DNA from: Streptomyces aquilus
GTDB taxonomy: Bacteria; Actinomycetota; Actinomycetes; Streptomycetales; Streptomycetaceae
Reading direction: 5' to 3'
Assembly: GCF_003955715.1 (NCBI RefSeq)
Contig: NZ_CP034463.1
Coordinates: 1,178,001-1,242,000 of the forward strand
DNA length: 64,000 nt
A model generated the notes under the pieces. It did no database searches. It saw only the letters and a program-made list of their open reading frames with translations, and was not told where the DNA came from. The position numbers and the translations under genes were made by a program. Positions within the stretch are counted from its first letter, which is position 1; each line of letters opens with the position of its first letter. Below are positions 33,607 through 43,449 of the stretch, one piece after another.

Positions 33607-35394
33607 TCAGGACTGGGGGACGTCGATCCGGTCGATGTCCGGCGCGTAGCCGGTGCCGCTGTCGAAGGTGAGCGTGTTGGTGCCGGCCTTCAGCGTCACG
33701 GGCACGTGGACGCTCGACACCGTGCCCCAGTCGCCGGTGGAGGGGAACTTGTGGACGGTGCCCGCACCGCCGTTGGCGGAGACGTTCACCGAGCGGGCGT
33801 CACCGCTGACGTAGGCGACCTTGATCTGGTAGGTGCCGTCCTTGGGGACCACGACGCCGTTGACGGTCAGCTTGCCGCCGGCATAGAGGTCGCCGACCTT
33901 CTTTCCGCCGGAGCAGGCCGGGCAGTCGGCGACGGAGGCGTTGCCGGAGAGGGTGTTCGACGGGGCCTCGGCCTCGATGCCGGTCCAGCGCAGCGTCGTT
34001 CCGTGCGGGGTGACGGTGAACAGGCGGGAGCCGTGGGCGGGCAGCGCCTCGGTGATCCGGTTCTTGTGGGTGCCGAGGTTCTCGTGGTTCCACAGATCGC
34101 GGACGGCGGCCTTGCCGGTGAAGCCGAGGGTGGACCAGTCGGCGGTCACCGAGGCCGGCTTGTCGGCGAGGTTGAACAGGGCGACGGTGTAGGTGCCGTC
34201 GGTGTTCTGCGCGGCCCACACCTGTTGCGGGTCGGACGGGGTGACCGGGTGCGCGGGCGGGTTCGGGCCCTGGTCGACGGCGATGACCTCGCGGTTGGTC
34301 AGCAGGGACAGGCCGTAGGAGTCGAGGCGGGTGAGGTCGTCGCCGGTGTAGAGCGGGGACTTGGCGATGGCCCACAGGGTGGCGTAGCTCTGCCGCTCGG
34401 CCTTGGTCAGACCGTCCATCTCGCCGTTGCCGACGTCGAGGGAGTCGAGGTCGTTCCAGCCGCCGGGGCCCGCGTGCCGGGTCCAGGCCGGGGTGTCGTC
34501 CCAGCGGTCGTCGACGGAGTTCTCCCAGCTCACGAGGGTGTTGCAGTAGCACTCGACGTCGGTGTCGACGCGCCAGCCCTGCGAGTACTTCTTCCAGTCG
34601 GTGGCGTGGCCGATGTCCAGGGACCAGGACAGTTCGAGGTGGATCGGGCGGCCGGTGGCGGCGATCGCCTTGTTCCAGGCGGCCACGTCGGCAACGTTGT
34701 CGTACTGGTCGCCGCTCTTGCCGGAGCCGGGGCCGACGCCGTCGAGCTTGAGGAAGTCGTAGCCCCAGTCGGCGATCAACCGGGCTTGCGAGTCGATGTA
34801 CTTGGGGGTGCAGGGTTTGGCGAAGTCGAGTTTGTAGGAGCTGTCCCAGCCGTTGGTGGTGCGCAGGTCGTCGTAGACGATGTCGGCGGTGGTGCAGCCC
34901 TCCGCGTTCCAGATCGGCGTCTTGCCGTCGCCGTACGCGCCCTTCTCCAGGCCGGCCGGGAGGTAGATGCCGGCCTTGAGGCCCTTGGCGTGGAGGTCGT
35001 CGGCGACGGCCTTCATGCCGCGCGGGAAGCGGGTGGGGTCGGGCTTCTGCCGGCCGTACTCGTCGAAGCCGGACTTCCAGGCCTTGTCCATCCACCAGCC
35101 GGCGTCGATGTTGGCGTATGCGTAGCCGTACTTCTTCAGCTTGGCGGCCAGGGCCCCGGCCTGCTTCAGGACATTGGCCTCGGTGAGGTAGCTGTAGTCG
35201 CCGTCCGGGTTGAGGCCGGGGTACTTGGAGGACTGCATGCTCCAACTCGACCAGCCCATGTAGGGCTTGGCGGCGAGGGGCGCGGTCTCGGCGTGGGCGT
35301 TCGGCGCGGTGACGACGGCACCGGCGGCGAGGGCCAGGACCACCAGGGCTCTGAGGGTGCGTGCGGGCATGGCGGAGTACGAGGATGACCGCAT
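33607..35394 (-). CDS. Secreted GH27 alpha-galactosidase with C-terminal carbohydrate-binding region
   Basis: The product is 595 residues. After a signal peptide (to about NAHAETAPL) the GH27 barrel opens PYMGWSSWSMQS. IDAGWWMDKAW, YDFLKLDGVG (nucleophile aspartate) and GPGGWNDLDSLDVGNG (acid/base aspartate) mark the active site. A beta-sandwich tail and a CBM35-like module (from about 450, WTGIEAEAPSNTL through LTFDSGTGYAPDIDRIDV) complete it. It would release alpha-D-galactose or beta-L-arabinopyranose outside the cell. The ATG at 35394 has GGAGG 8 nt upstream. It begins 27 bp after the ROK repressor gene in the same direction. Confidence 0.92.
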   Translation of the reverse strand: MRSSSYSAMPARTLRALVVLALAAGAVVTAPNAHAETAPLAAKPYMGWSSWSMQSSKYPGLNPDGDYSYLTEANVLKQAGALAAKLKKYGYAYANIDAGWWMDKAWKSGFDEYGRQKPDPTRFPRGMKAVADDLHAKGLKAGIYLPAGLEKGAYGDGKTPIWNAEGCTTADIVYDDLRTTNGWDSSYKLDFAKPCTPKYIDSQARLIADWGYDFLKLDGVGPGSGKSGDQYDNVADVAAWNKAIAATGRPIHLELSWSLDIGHATDWKKYSQGWRVDTDVECYCNTLVSWENSVDDRWDDTPAWTRHAGPGGWNDLDSLDVGNGEMDGLTKAERQSYATLWAIAKSPLYTGDDLTRLDSYGLSLLTNREVIAVDQGPNPPAHPVTPSDPQQVWAAQNTDGTYTVALFNLADKPASVTADWSTLGFTGKAAVRDLWNHENLGTHKNRITEALPAHGSRLFTVTPHGTTLRWTGIEAEAPSNTLSGNASVADCPACSGGKKVGDLYAGGKLTVNGVVVPKDGTYQIKVAYVSGDARSVNVSANGGAGTVHKFPSTGDWGTVSSVHVPVTLKAGTNTLTFDSGTGYAPDIDRIDVPQS

Positions 35395-35421
35395 GGGCCG
35401 TACCTCCAAGGTGGGTGCGGG

Positions 35422-36603
35422 TTATGTGTCGGCTCGGACGAAGGACTGGATCGCGGTGGCCGCGGCCCCGCGGGCCCACTCCTCGAAGGGGAGCGGGCGG
35501 GTTTGGACGTCGCATTCGGCGGCGGAGCCGAAGGCGGCCGCGGTGAAGGCGGCGCGGATGTGCTCGGCGAACAGGTCGTAGGCGGCCAGCCCCTCGCCGG
35601 AGATGATCACGCGCTCGGGACCGAGGAGGTTGGCCACGGTGGCGATGCCGCGGCCGATCGCCTCCCCGGCGCGCGCGTACACCTCCCGCGCCCCGGGGAC
35701 GCCTTCGCGGGCCATGGTCAAGGCCTGGGCGGCGTCGACGAGTTCGACGCCGGTGGCCTCCTGGATCTGCCGGGCGATGGCGGCCTCCCCCGCGATCGCC
35801 TCGACACAGCCGTGGTTGCCGCAGTGGCAGCGCGGGCCGGCCGGGTCGACGGTGACATGGCCGATCTCCCCGGCCACGCCGTGCGCCCCGGCGACCACCC
35901 GGCCGTGGACGACGAGACCGCAGCCGATGCCGGCGCCGACGGTCACCACGGCGAAGTCGGACAGTCCGGCGCCGGCGCCGAACCACTGCTCGGCGACGGT
36001 CAGGGCGCGTACGTCGTTGTCGACGGTGACGGGCAACCCCGTGGTCGTCGTGGCGAGTTCGGCGAGGGGTACGTCCCGCCAGTCGAGGAACGGCGAGTAG
36101 CGCACGGTGCCTTCGGCGCGGTCCACGTCCCCGGAGACGGCGACGCCGAGGCCCAGGACGGGGGCCCGGAGTCCGTCCGCCGCCGCGAGGAGGTCGTGCA
36201 CCAGCTCTGCGATCGACGCCAGGACCGCCTTCGGGGCGCGGTCGGGCAGCGGCAGGTGCCGGGCCACGCGGATACGGCAGCACAGGTCGGTGAGGACGCC
36301 GATGACCTCGCCGCCGGTCACCTTGACGCCGGCGAACAGGGCCCGGCCGCCGTCCACCCGGACCAGATGGGCGGGCCGCCCGAGCGCCGGACGGGACTCC
36401 TCGGCCACGTCCTCCACCAGGTAACCGGCCTCGATCAGGGGCCGGACCGCCTTGGTGACGGCGGCCGGGGAGAGACCGACGCGGCGGGCCACCTCCAGCC
36501 GGGCGAGCGGGCCTTGGGTGAGGACGGTGGTGAACACCTGCGCGGCGGCAGGTGTGTTGACGGGGAACGTCTCGGCGCGAGGGGTCGGACCGGTCGGGCG
36601 CAT
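35422..36603 (-). CDS. ROK-family transcriptional repressor
   Basis: The product is 393 residues. An N-terminal winged HTH (ARLEVARRVGLSPAAVTKAVRPLIEAGYLVE, about 33-63) precedes the ROK sugar-kinase-like domain. That domain includes VAVSGDVDRAEG, VTVGAGIGCGLVVHG, AHGVAGEIGHVTVDP and the zinc motif CHCGNHGCVEAIAG. ROK repressors (NagC/XylR type) bind a sugar or sugar phosphate to leave DNA. It heads the operon ROK-GH27-GH95-SGNH, so it most probably senses galactose-, arabinose- or fucose-related products. The ATG is apparently leaderless, with the promoter ending seven bases before it. Confidence 0.93.
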   Translation of the reverse strand: MRPTGPTPRAETFPVNTPAAAQVFTTVLTQGPLARLEVARRVGLSPAAVTKAVRPLIEAGYLVEDVAEESRPALGRPAHLVRVDGGRALFAGVKVTGGEVIGVLTDLCCRIRVARHLPLPDRAPKAVLASIAELVHDLLAAADGLRAPVLGLGVAVSGDVDRAEGTVRYSPFLDWRDVPLAELATTTTGLPVTVDNDVRALTVAEQWFGAGAGLSDFAVVTVGAGIGCGLVVHGRVVAGAHGVAGEIGHVTVDPAGPRCHCGNHGCVEAIAGEAAIARQIQEATGVELVDAAQALTMAREGVPGAREVYARAGEAIGRGIATVANLLGPERVIISGEGLAAYDLFAEHIRAAFTAAAFGSAAECDVQTRPLPFEEWARGAAATAIQSFVRADT

Positions 36604-36659
36604 GGCCGGAAACCTATGAGGGTTCTTTTCCGTCGTCAATAAAAGAAACAGAATTGACG
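36604..36659 (-). promoter_or_regulatory. Leaderless promoter with overlapping inverted-repeat operator for the ROK sugar operon
   Basis: Read leftward, TTGACG (36639-36634), 17 bp and TAGGTT (36616-36611) form a promoter whose start point would fall at or next to the ATG at 36603, giving a leaderless mRNA. The -35 hexamer lies inside CGTCAAT (36634-36640), which pairs as an inverted repeat with ATTGACG (36653-36659) across 12 bp. The AT-rich spacer and the symmetry suit a ROK operator, so autorepression of the whole operon is likely. Confidence 0.65.
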
Positions 36660-36749
36660 GTGAGCCGGCTCCACGCGGCGACCGCGGCGGCGCGAGCGGC
36701 GCGGCCCGGCCCGGCCGCCGGGCGAGAGGTGCCCGGCGGCCGGGGTGGG

Positions 36750-38504
36750 TCAGTGCCGTGCCGCGGGCGCGTTCGCCGGGGTCACGTTGACGGCGGCCCA
36801 GGAGCGGTCCACCGCCTTGTACTCCGTGCTGCCCGCGCCGTAGAGGTCCTTGGCCGCCTTCAGCGTCGCCGCGCGGGCGTCGTGGAAGTCGGTCGTGGAG
36901 ACCATGTAGCGGGTCAGGGCGCGGTAGTAGATCGCCGTGGCCTTGGAGCGGCCGATGCCCTTCACGGGCAGTCCGTCGAAGGTCGGCGAGTCGTAGGTGA
37001 CGCTGCCGATCGTCTTGCGGCCGCTGCCCTCCGCGAGGAGGTAGTAGGCGTGCGAGGAGACACCGGAGCCGGCGTGCACCTCGGCGTCGTAGACCGCCGG
37101 CGACCAGTAGTCGATGGCGCCTTCGAGCACGTCGAGGGAGGGCTTGTCGAGGCGGCGCAGGAACTTCTGGTCCAGGCCGAGCTTCTCGCCGAGCAGGTAG
37201 TTCGGCGGGTTCTTCGCGTTGTTGGCGCTGAACTCGACGTTGGAGCCGAAGATATCGGCGAGCGACTCGTTGAGGGAGCCGGCCTCGCCGTACTGGTTGC
37301 CGTCCGCGTCGACCCGGGTGGGCTCCAGACGGGCGGTGGCGTCCACGACACCGTGGGTGAGCTCGTGGCCGGTGACGTCGAGGACGACGAGCGGCTTCTT
37401 GAACATGTCGCCGTCGCCGTCGCCGTACAGCATGCAGCCGCAGTACGAGTCCCAGAACGCGTTGGCCACCTTGTTGCCGAAGTGGACCATCGCCTTGGCG
37501 CCCTTGGAGTTGTTGGCGATCCCCTTGCGGCCGAAGGTCTTCTTGTAGAAGTCCAGGGTCTTGGTGATGCCGTACTGGGCGTCGACGGCGGCGCTGGCCC
37601 GGTTGGAGACGGCGCCGTTGCCCCACTTGTTGGTGGTGGAGGTGAACTTCTTGCCGCGCGCGAAGTTCTCCAGCTCCTGGCCCTTGGCGTCGCGGGTCTC
37701 GGTGCCCCAGCGGGTGGGGTCCTTCAGGAGGTAGCTGCGGGTGCCCGTCTTGGTGGTGGTGAGCGGGACCTTGCCGGCGAAGAGGGAGTTCCCGGTGCCG
37801 GAGGCCGTCGCCGCGAGCGCGGAGGCCTGCGGGGCGGTGCCGGTGGCGGGGTCGAGCGTCTCGCCGCGCTCGCGCAGGGTCTCGATGAGCTTGGGCGACA
37901 GGAACTCGTCGCTGTCCGGCGTGTTGCTGCGCACCTTGCCGGTGAGGGCGTCGACGACGACCGTGCGGGAGCCGGCCTCGGTGGTGGCGCTGTCGGTGAC
38001 CCGCACCTGGTAGGCGAGGGCCGCCGCGCCGCCGCGGGCGTCGACGACGAGTTCGGCCGGTCCGGCGTCGCCCTTCGCGACGGCGGCGGCCTTCCCCTCG
38101 GCCTGTCCGGCGGTCAGCCGGGCGCGCGTGGCGTCGGGAGCGACCTTGTGGTCGGCCGCCCGGGTGACACCCGCGTAGGTCAGCCGCTCGGTGAGGTGGA
38201 CGACGAGATCGCCGCCGAGGACCGGCATCCCCTGATGCGACCGGATGAACCGGACATGCCGGGCGCCCTCCGGGTCGATCAGCACGTCCTGGGCGTGGAG
38301 TTCGTCGCCCTGGGCGACTCCGGTGGCGGAGGCGTGGGCGAAGGCGGCGGCACGGGCCGCGTCGACGACGGTCGCGGCGGTCACGGCCGCGGCCTGCTCG
38401 GGCTTCCCCGTGGACGGGCCGGCGAAGGCCGTACCCGCGAGCCCCGTGGCGGCCGTCGCCACCGCGACGGCGACGGCCAGGCTGCGTATATGGGGTCTAC
38501 GCAC
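36750..38504 (-). CDS. Secreted M4-family (thermolysin-like) metalloprotease zymogen
   Basis: The product is 584 residues. A signal peptide ends near GTAFAGPS. A propeptide with FTP and PepSY-like parts (about 35-215; HQGMPVLGGDLVVHL, ELVVDARGG) should keep the enzyme inactive. The catalytic domain has DVTGHELTHGVVDATA (HExxH) and GSLNESLADIFGSNVE (third zinc ligand glutamate), with SSHAYYLLAEG near the end holding the transition-state histidine region. It digests extracellular protein, typically late in growth. The GTG start has AAGGAA 9 nt upstream. Its long leader holds competing hairpins. Confidence 0.95.
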   Translation of the reverse strand: MRRPHIRSLAVAVAVATAATGLAGTAFAGPSTGKPEQAAAVTAATVVDAARAAAFAHASATGVAQGDELHAQDVLIDPEGARHVRFIRSHQGMPVLGGDLVVHLTERLTYAGVTRAADHKVAPDATRARLTAGQAEGKAAAVAKGDAGPAELVVDARGGAAALAYQVRVTDSATTEAGSRTVVVDALTGKVRSNTPDSDEFLSPKLIETLRERGETLDPATGTAPQASALAATASGTGNSLFAGKVPLTTTKTGTRSYLLKDPTRWGTETRDAKGQELENFARGKKFTSTTNKWGNGAVSNRASAAVDAQYGITKTLDFYKKTFGRKGIANNSKGAKAMVHFGNKVANAFWDSYCGCMLYGDGDGDMFKKPLVVLDVTGHELTHGVVDATARLEPTRVDADGNQYGEAGSLNESLADIFGSNVEFSANNAKNPPNYLLGEKLGLDQKFLRRLDKPSLDVLEGAIDYWSPAVYDAEVHAGSGVSSHAYYLLAEGSGRKTIGSVTYDSPTFDGLPVKGIGRSKATAIYYRALTRYMVSTTDFHDARAATLKAAKDLYGAGSTEYKAVDRSWAAVNVTPANAPAARH

Positions 38505-40048
<1,544 letters not shown>

Positions 40049-40165
40049 GCCGACGGGAACGCGAACCGCGCGGGGGCCGGGTCGCCGGGAACCCGGGCAG
40101 GTGGGCGGACGTTGTCCGGACACCCCCTCCCGGGGCTCCGCACCTCGACCCCAGCAGGACGGCCG

Positions 40166-41467
40166 ATGACCGAGTTGGTTCCCGGGGGCAATCTGCCCCT
40201 CCCGGGCGGCATCGTGACCGTCCGGGTTCCCGGCCCGTTCGACCTGTCCGCGCTGATCACCGACGACGACGGCAAGGTCCGGGGCGACGCCGACTTCGTC
40301 TTCTACAACCAGCCCGCCGCCCCCGGAGCCCGGCTCACCGGCGACACCCTGACCCTCGACCCGGCGCGACTGCGGGCCGGCGCCGCCAGGGTCACGGTCG
40401 TCGTCAGCCCGGCCGACCCCGGCACTCCCCTGGGCCGGCTGCCCGCCCCCGTCCTCGACGTCACCGGTCCCGGCGGCCGCCTCCTGGCCCGCTTCGCCCC
40501 ACCCCGGCCGCGGCAGGAGACCGTCCTGCTCCTCGCGGAGGTCTACCGGCGCGGCCCCGGCTGGAAGCTGCGCGCCCTCGGCCAGGGGTACGCCGACGGA
40601 CTGGCCGGTCTGGCACGGGACTTCGGCGTGGAGGTCACCGAGGACACAACCCCTCCTCCCGCGCCGCGGGCCACCCCGTCCCCCTCCTCCGACCCCGGCG
40701 GCTTCCTCGCCCTGGTCAACTCCGCGCGCGCCGCCGCCGGTTCCCCGCCCGTCGCCCTGGACGCCCGCCTCATCTCCGCCGCCCACGCCCACGCCTCCGC
40801 GATGGCCGCGTCGGGCCGCCTCGGCGTCGAGGCCATGGACGGCGTCTCCGTCTACCAGCGCCTGACCGCCACCGGATTCACGTACGTCACCGTCGGCGAG
40901 CACCTCGTCTCCGGCCCGCGCGGCCCGGCCGAGTTCGTCGACTACTGCCTGCGCACCGCCCAGCCCCGGCAGACCCTGCACGACCCGGCCTTCACGCACA
41001 CGGGTGTGGCGTATGCAGCCGACCACCGCTCCGGCGACCTCTACTGGACCGCCCTGTGGGCCCGCCCCCTCACCCCCGCCGAACTGACCCGGACGGCCAC
41101 CGAGGTGGTCGACCGCACCAACCGCGAGCGCACCCGTCACGGTCTGCCACCCCTGACCGTCGACCCCCGTCTCACCACCGCCGCCCAGGCACACAGCACG
41201 GACATGATCGCCCGCGCCTTCTACTCCCACACCTCACCGGACGGCAGCCGGCCCTGGGACCGGGCCGCCGCCGCGGGCGCGAGCCGGCGCTCGATCGGCG
41301 AGAACATAGCCTGCGGCCAGCGCTCCCCCGCCGAGGTCGTCGAGGGCTGGATGAACAGCCCCGGCCATCGCGCCAACATCCTCGCACCGGACTTCACCCA
41401 CATCGGGATCGGCTTCGCGGGCGGCGGTCCGGCGGGCACGTACTGGACCCAGCTCTTCGGCGCCTGA
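40166..41467 (+). CDS. TerD-CAP fusion protein (one TerD and two CAP/SCP domains)
   Basis: The product is 433 residues. Residues 1-165 form a TerD domain beginning MTELVPGGNLPLP, with GDADFVFYNQP, the calcium-binding loop signature of stress/tellurite proteins. A proline-serine linker follows. Residues 180-305 form a degenerate CAP domain (FLALVNSARAAAGSPPVALD). Residues 312-433 form a canonical one, with FYSHTSPDG, RSIGENIACGQ and MNSPGHRANILAPDFTHIG giving the His, Glu and His pocket. There is no signal peptide, although CAP domains are usually exported, so a cytoplasmic or non-classically placed protein is implied. The ATG at 40166 is chosen because it begins the TerD domain and has CAGGAC upstream. 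Confidence 0.88.
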   Translation: MTELVPGGNLPLPGGIVTVRVPGPFDLSALITDDDGKVRGDADFVFYNQPAAPGARLTGDTLTLDPARLRAGAARVTVVVSPADPGTPLGRLPAPVLDVTGPGGRLLARFAPPRPRQETVLLLAEVYRRGPGWKLRALGQGYADGLAGLARDFGVEVTEDTTPPPAPRATPSPSSDPGGFLALVNSARAAAGSPPVALDARLISAAHAHASAMAASGRLGVEAMDGVSVYQRLTATGFTYVTVGEHLVSGPRGPAEFVDYCLRTAQPRQTLHDPAFTHTGVAYAADHRSGDLYWTALWARPLTPAELTRTATEVVDRTNRERTRHGLPPLTVDPRLTTAAQAHSTDMIARAFYSHTSPDGSRPWDRAAAAGASRRSIGENIACGQRSPAEVVEGWMNSPGHRANILAPDFTHIGIGFAGGGPAGTYWTQLFGA

Positions 41468-41530
41468 TCCCGACACGCCACCACCCCCGGCCCCGTGACG
41501 GAACGAAACCGTCCGGGACACCATGCCCTC

Positions 41531-42208
41531 ATGAAGGGTGACCTGTTTTCCAGTGAGCACATGGTCCAGCCGGCCACGGCGCCGGGCATGACGGTCGAGA
41601 ACGCCAAGTGCATCAGGTACGCGGTGAACGGCGAGATGCTCGCCCGCCAGGGCTCGATGATCGCCTATCGCGGCAACCTCCAGTTCGAGCGCAAGGGCCA
41701 GGGCGTGGGCGGCATGCTGAAGCGCGCGGTCACCGGCGAGGGCCTGCCGCTGATGGCCGTGCGCGGTCAGGGCGAGGCCTGGTTCGCGCAGGAGGCGCAG
41801 AACTGCTTCGTCGTCGACGTCGACCCCGGCGACGAGTTCACGGTCAACGGGCGCAACGTCCTGTGTTTCGACGCCTCGTTGTCGTACCGGATCGCGACGG
41901 TGAAGGGCGCCGGGATCAGCGGGGGCGGGCTGTTCAACAGCGTCTTCACGGGGCAGGGCCGTCTCGGTCTGGTCTGCGAGGGCAATCCGCTGGTCATCCC
42001 GGTCTCGGCGCAGTTCCCGGTCTACGTCGACACGGACGCGGTCGTCGGCTGGACGGCCGGCCTCCAGACCTCCCTGCACCGTTCGCAGTCCATCGGCTCG
42101 ATGCTGCGAGGAGGGTCGGGGGAAGCGGTCCAACTGATGCTCAAGGGCCAGGGATACGTCGTCGTACGCCCGAGCGAGACGACCCCGAACAAGCCACAGC
42201 AGCACTAG
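41531..42208 (+). CDS. AIM24 family protein
   Basis: The 225-residue protein is of the AIM24 beta-rich fold. LARQGSMIAYRGNLQFERKG, LMAVRGQGEAWFAQEAQNCFV, NVLCFDASLSYRI and GLVCEGNPLVIPVSAQFPVYVDTDAVVGW follow the known order of family motifs. AIM24 is found near TerD-type proteins in many bacteria and in mitochondria, where it affects inner-membrane organisation; the bacterial role is unclear. GTGACG (41495-41500) and CACCAT (41519-41524) with 18 bp spacing make a leaderless start at 41531 possible, and no ribosome site is seen. It follows the TerD-CAP gene by 63 bp. Confidence 0.87.
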   Translation: MKGDLFSSEHMVQPATAPGMTVENAKCIRYAVNGEMLARQGSMIAYRGNLQFERKGQGVGGMLKRAVTGEGLPLMAVRGQGEAWFAQEAQNCFVVDVDPGDEFTVNGRNVLCFDASLSYRIATVKGAGISGGGLFNSVFTGQGRLGLVCEGNPLVIPVSAQFPVYVDTDAVVGWTAGLQTSLHRSQSIGSMLRGGSGEAVQLMLKGQGYVVVRPSETTPNKPQQH

Positions 42209-42282
42209 CCCTCGAAGGTGATCTGCGCCTCACGAGCAACCCCGCCGAGCCGACCGACGTCTTGATCGGCAACAGGTGACGC

Positions 42283-42314
42283 GCCCTGGCCCGCAACGGG
42301 TCAGGGCCGGTTTT
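42283..42314 (+). terminator. Intrinsic terminator after the AIM24 gene
   Basis: GCCCTGGCCCG and CGGGTCAGGGC pair over 11 bp (one G-U) around the loop CAA and are followed by CGGTTTT. It closes the TerD-CAP/AIM24 unit and isolates the repeat-bearing control region of the TPR gene just downstream. Confidence 0.75.
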
Positions 42315-42321
42315 CGGCGCA

Positions 42322-42366
42322 CTATACGCACCATGTATACACATCGTGTATACGCGCGGCGCATAG
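42322..42366. repeat. 13-bp-period operator-like repeats upstream of the TPR/prenyl-synthase operon
   Basis: The palindromic core GTATAC, or a one-base variant, recurs every 13 bp: CTATAC 42322-42327, GTATAC 42335-42340, GTATAC 42348-42353, and a diverged GCATAG 42361-42366. Each unit reads roughly ATACRCR-N3-TGT. The stretch is AT-rich amid GC-rich DNA, directly behind the terminator and 43 bp before the TPR gene start. The spacing of slightly more than one helical turn suggests cooperative binding by a dimeric regulator, possibly GntR-like. It also spans where a promoter should lie. Confidence 0.7.
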
Positions 42367-42408
42367 GCGTGCTGGTCACCACTCGTGCACGCGTATCGAA
42401 AGGCATCC

Positions 42409-43449
42409 ATGTACGGCAAGGCATTCGCCCCGGAGTATCAGGGCGCCCTGACCACCCTGTCCGTGAACTCCTCCCTGACCGACGTACTGGCCGCAGGCAC
42501 CGAGCAGTTGAGGGCCGCCGAGCAGGCCGGCAAGAGCGCTGAGGCGGCGCGCTCCGGGCTGGCGGTCGCCGAGGCGCACCGGCGGCTCGGGCGCGTCGGC
42601 GAGGCGGACCGGGCGTGGAAGGCGAGTTACCGGGCGGCGCGTGCGGCCGGCGATCTCGGCGCGATGGCCTGGGCCCTGTGGAGCGGCGGCACCCTGGCCC
42701 GGCAGCGCGGCGCGCTCGCCCTGGCCCGCCGGCTGCTGGGCCTGGCGGCCGAACTCGGCGAGCGCGGAGGGGACATCGTCGTGCGGGGCTACTCGCTGGC
42801 GGGGCTGGCGGAGACCGGCCGGATCCAGGGTGACTACGAGGCGGTCGGGCGGCTGCACGAGCAGTTGCTGGCCGAGGCGCGCCGGCGCGGGGAGGCCCGG
42901 CACACGGTGTGGGCGCTGGAGGGCATCGCGCAGATGCACCGCAACACCGGTGCGTACGACACCGCGTTCGCGCTCTTCGAGGAGGCCGCGGAGGTCGCCG
43001 CGCGGGCGGACGACCGGCGTGGCCACGCCTGGGCGCTGCGCGGACTCGCCGACATCGTCTCCGTGCGCGACGGCGACGTGGAGCGGGCCCTGACGCTGCT
43101 GTCGGAGGCGGAGGCCGGCTGCCGCGCGATGAACCTCTCCGGCGCCCTCGCCTACAACCACAAGATGCGCGCCAACGTCCTGTACCGCGCCGGGCGTTAC
43201 GCCGAGGCCCGGGAGCTGTACGAGGAGGCGCTCGCGGAGTTCCGGGCGATGAGCGAGCCGCGCGGGGAGGCGCTGGCGCGGCTGGGGCTGGCCAAGTCGC
43301 GGGCACAGCTCGGCCGCGCCCCCCGCGAGACCGCCGCCGAACTCGCCGACCTGTACGAGGTGTTGGGCCGCATCGGCCTGCGGCACGCGCAGGAGATGGT
43401 GGCGCGGGCGCAGACGGAGTTCGGCGTGCGGGCGGAGGCCGTACGGTGA
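42409..43449 (+). CDS. Tetratricopeptide-repeat protein
   Basis: The 346-residue, all-helical protein has about seven TPR-like units of 38-40 residues. Examples are AAGDLGAMAWALWSGGTLAR, GEARHTVWALEGIAQMHRNT, DRRGHAWALRGLADIVSV and GALAYNHKMRANVLYRAGRY. No enzymatic domain, signal peptide or membrane helix is present. The ATG at 42409 follows AAAGG with 7 nt spacing. Its stop overlaps the GTG start of the polyprenyl synthase (GTGA), so the two are made together and may interact physically. TPR proteins are scaffolds; a regulatory or docking role for the synthase is inferred. Confidence 0.85.
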   Translation: MYGKAFAPEYQGALTTLSVNSSLTDVLAAGTEQLRAAEQAGKSAEAARSGLAVAEAHRRLGRVGEADRAWKASYRAARAAGDLGAMAWALWSGGTLARQRGALALARRLLGLAAELGERGGDIVVRGYSLAGLAETGRIQGDYEAVGRLHEQLLAEARRRGEARHTVWALEGIAQMHRNTGAYDTAFALFEEAAEVAARADDRRGHAWALRGLADIVSVRDGDVERALTLLSEAEAGCRAMNLSGALAYNHKMRANVLYRAGRYAEARELYEEALAEFRAMSEPRGEALARLGLAKSRAQLGRAPRETAAELADLYEVLGRIGLRHAQEMVARAQTEFGVRAEAVR

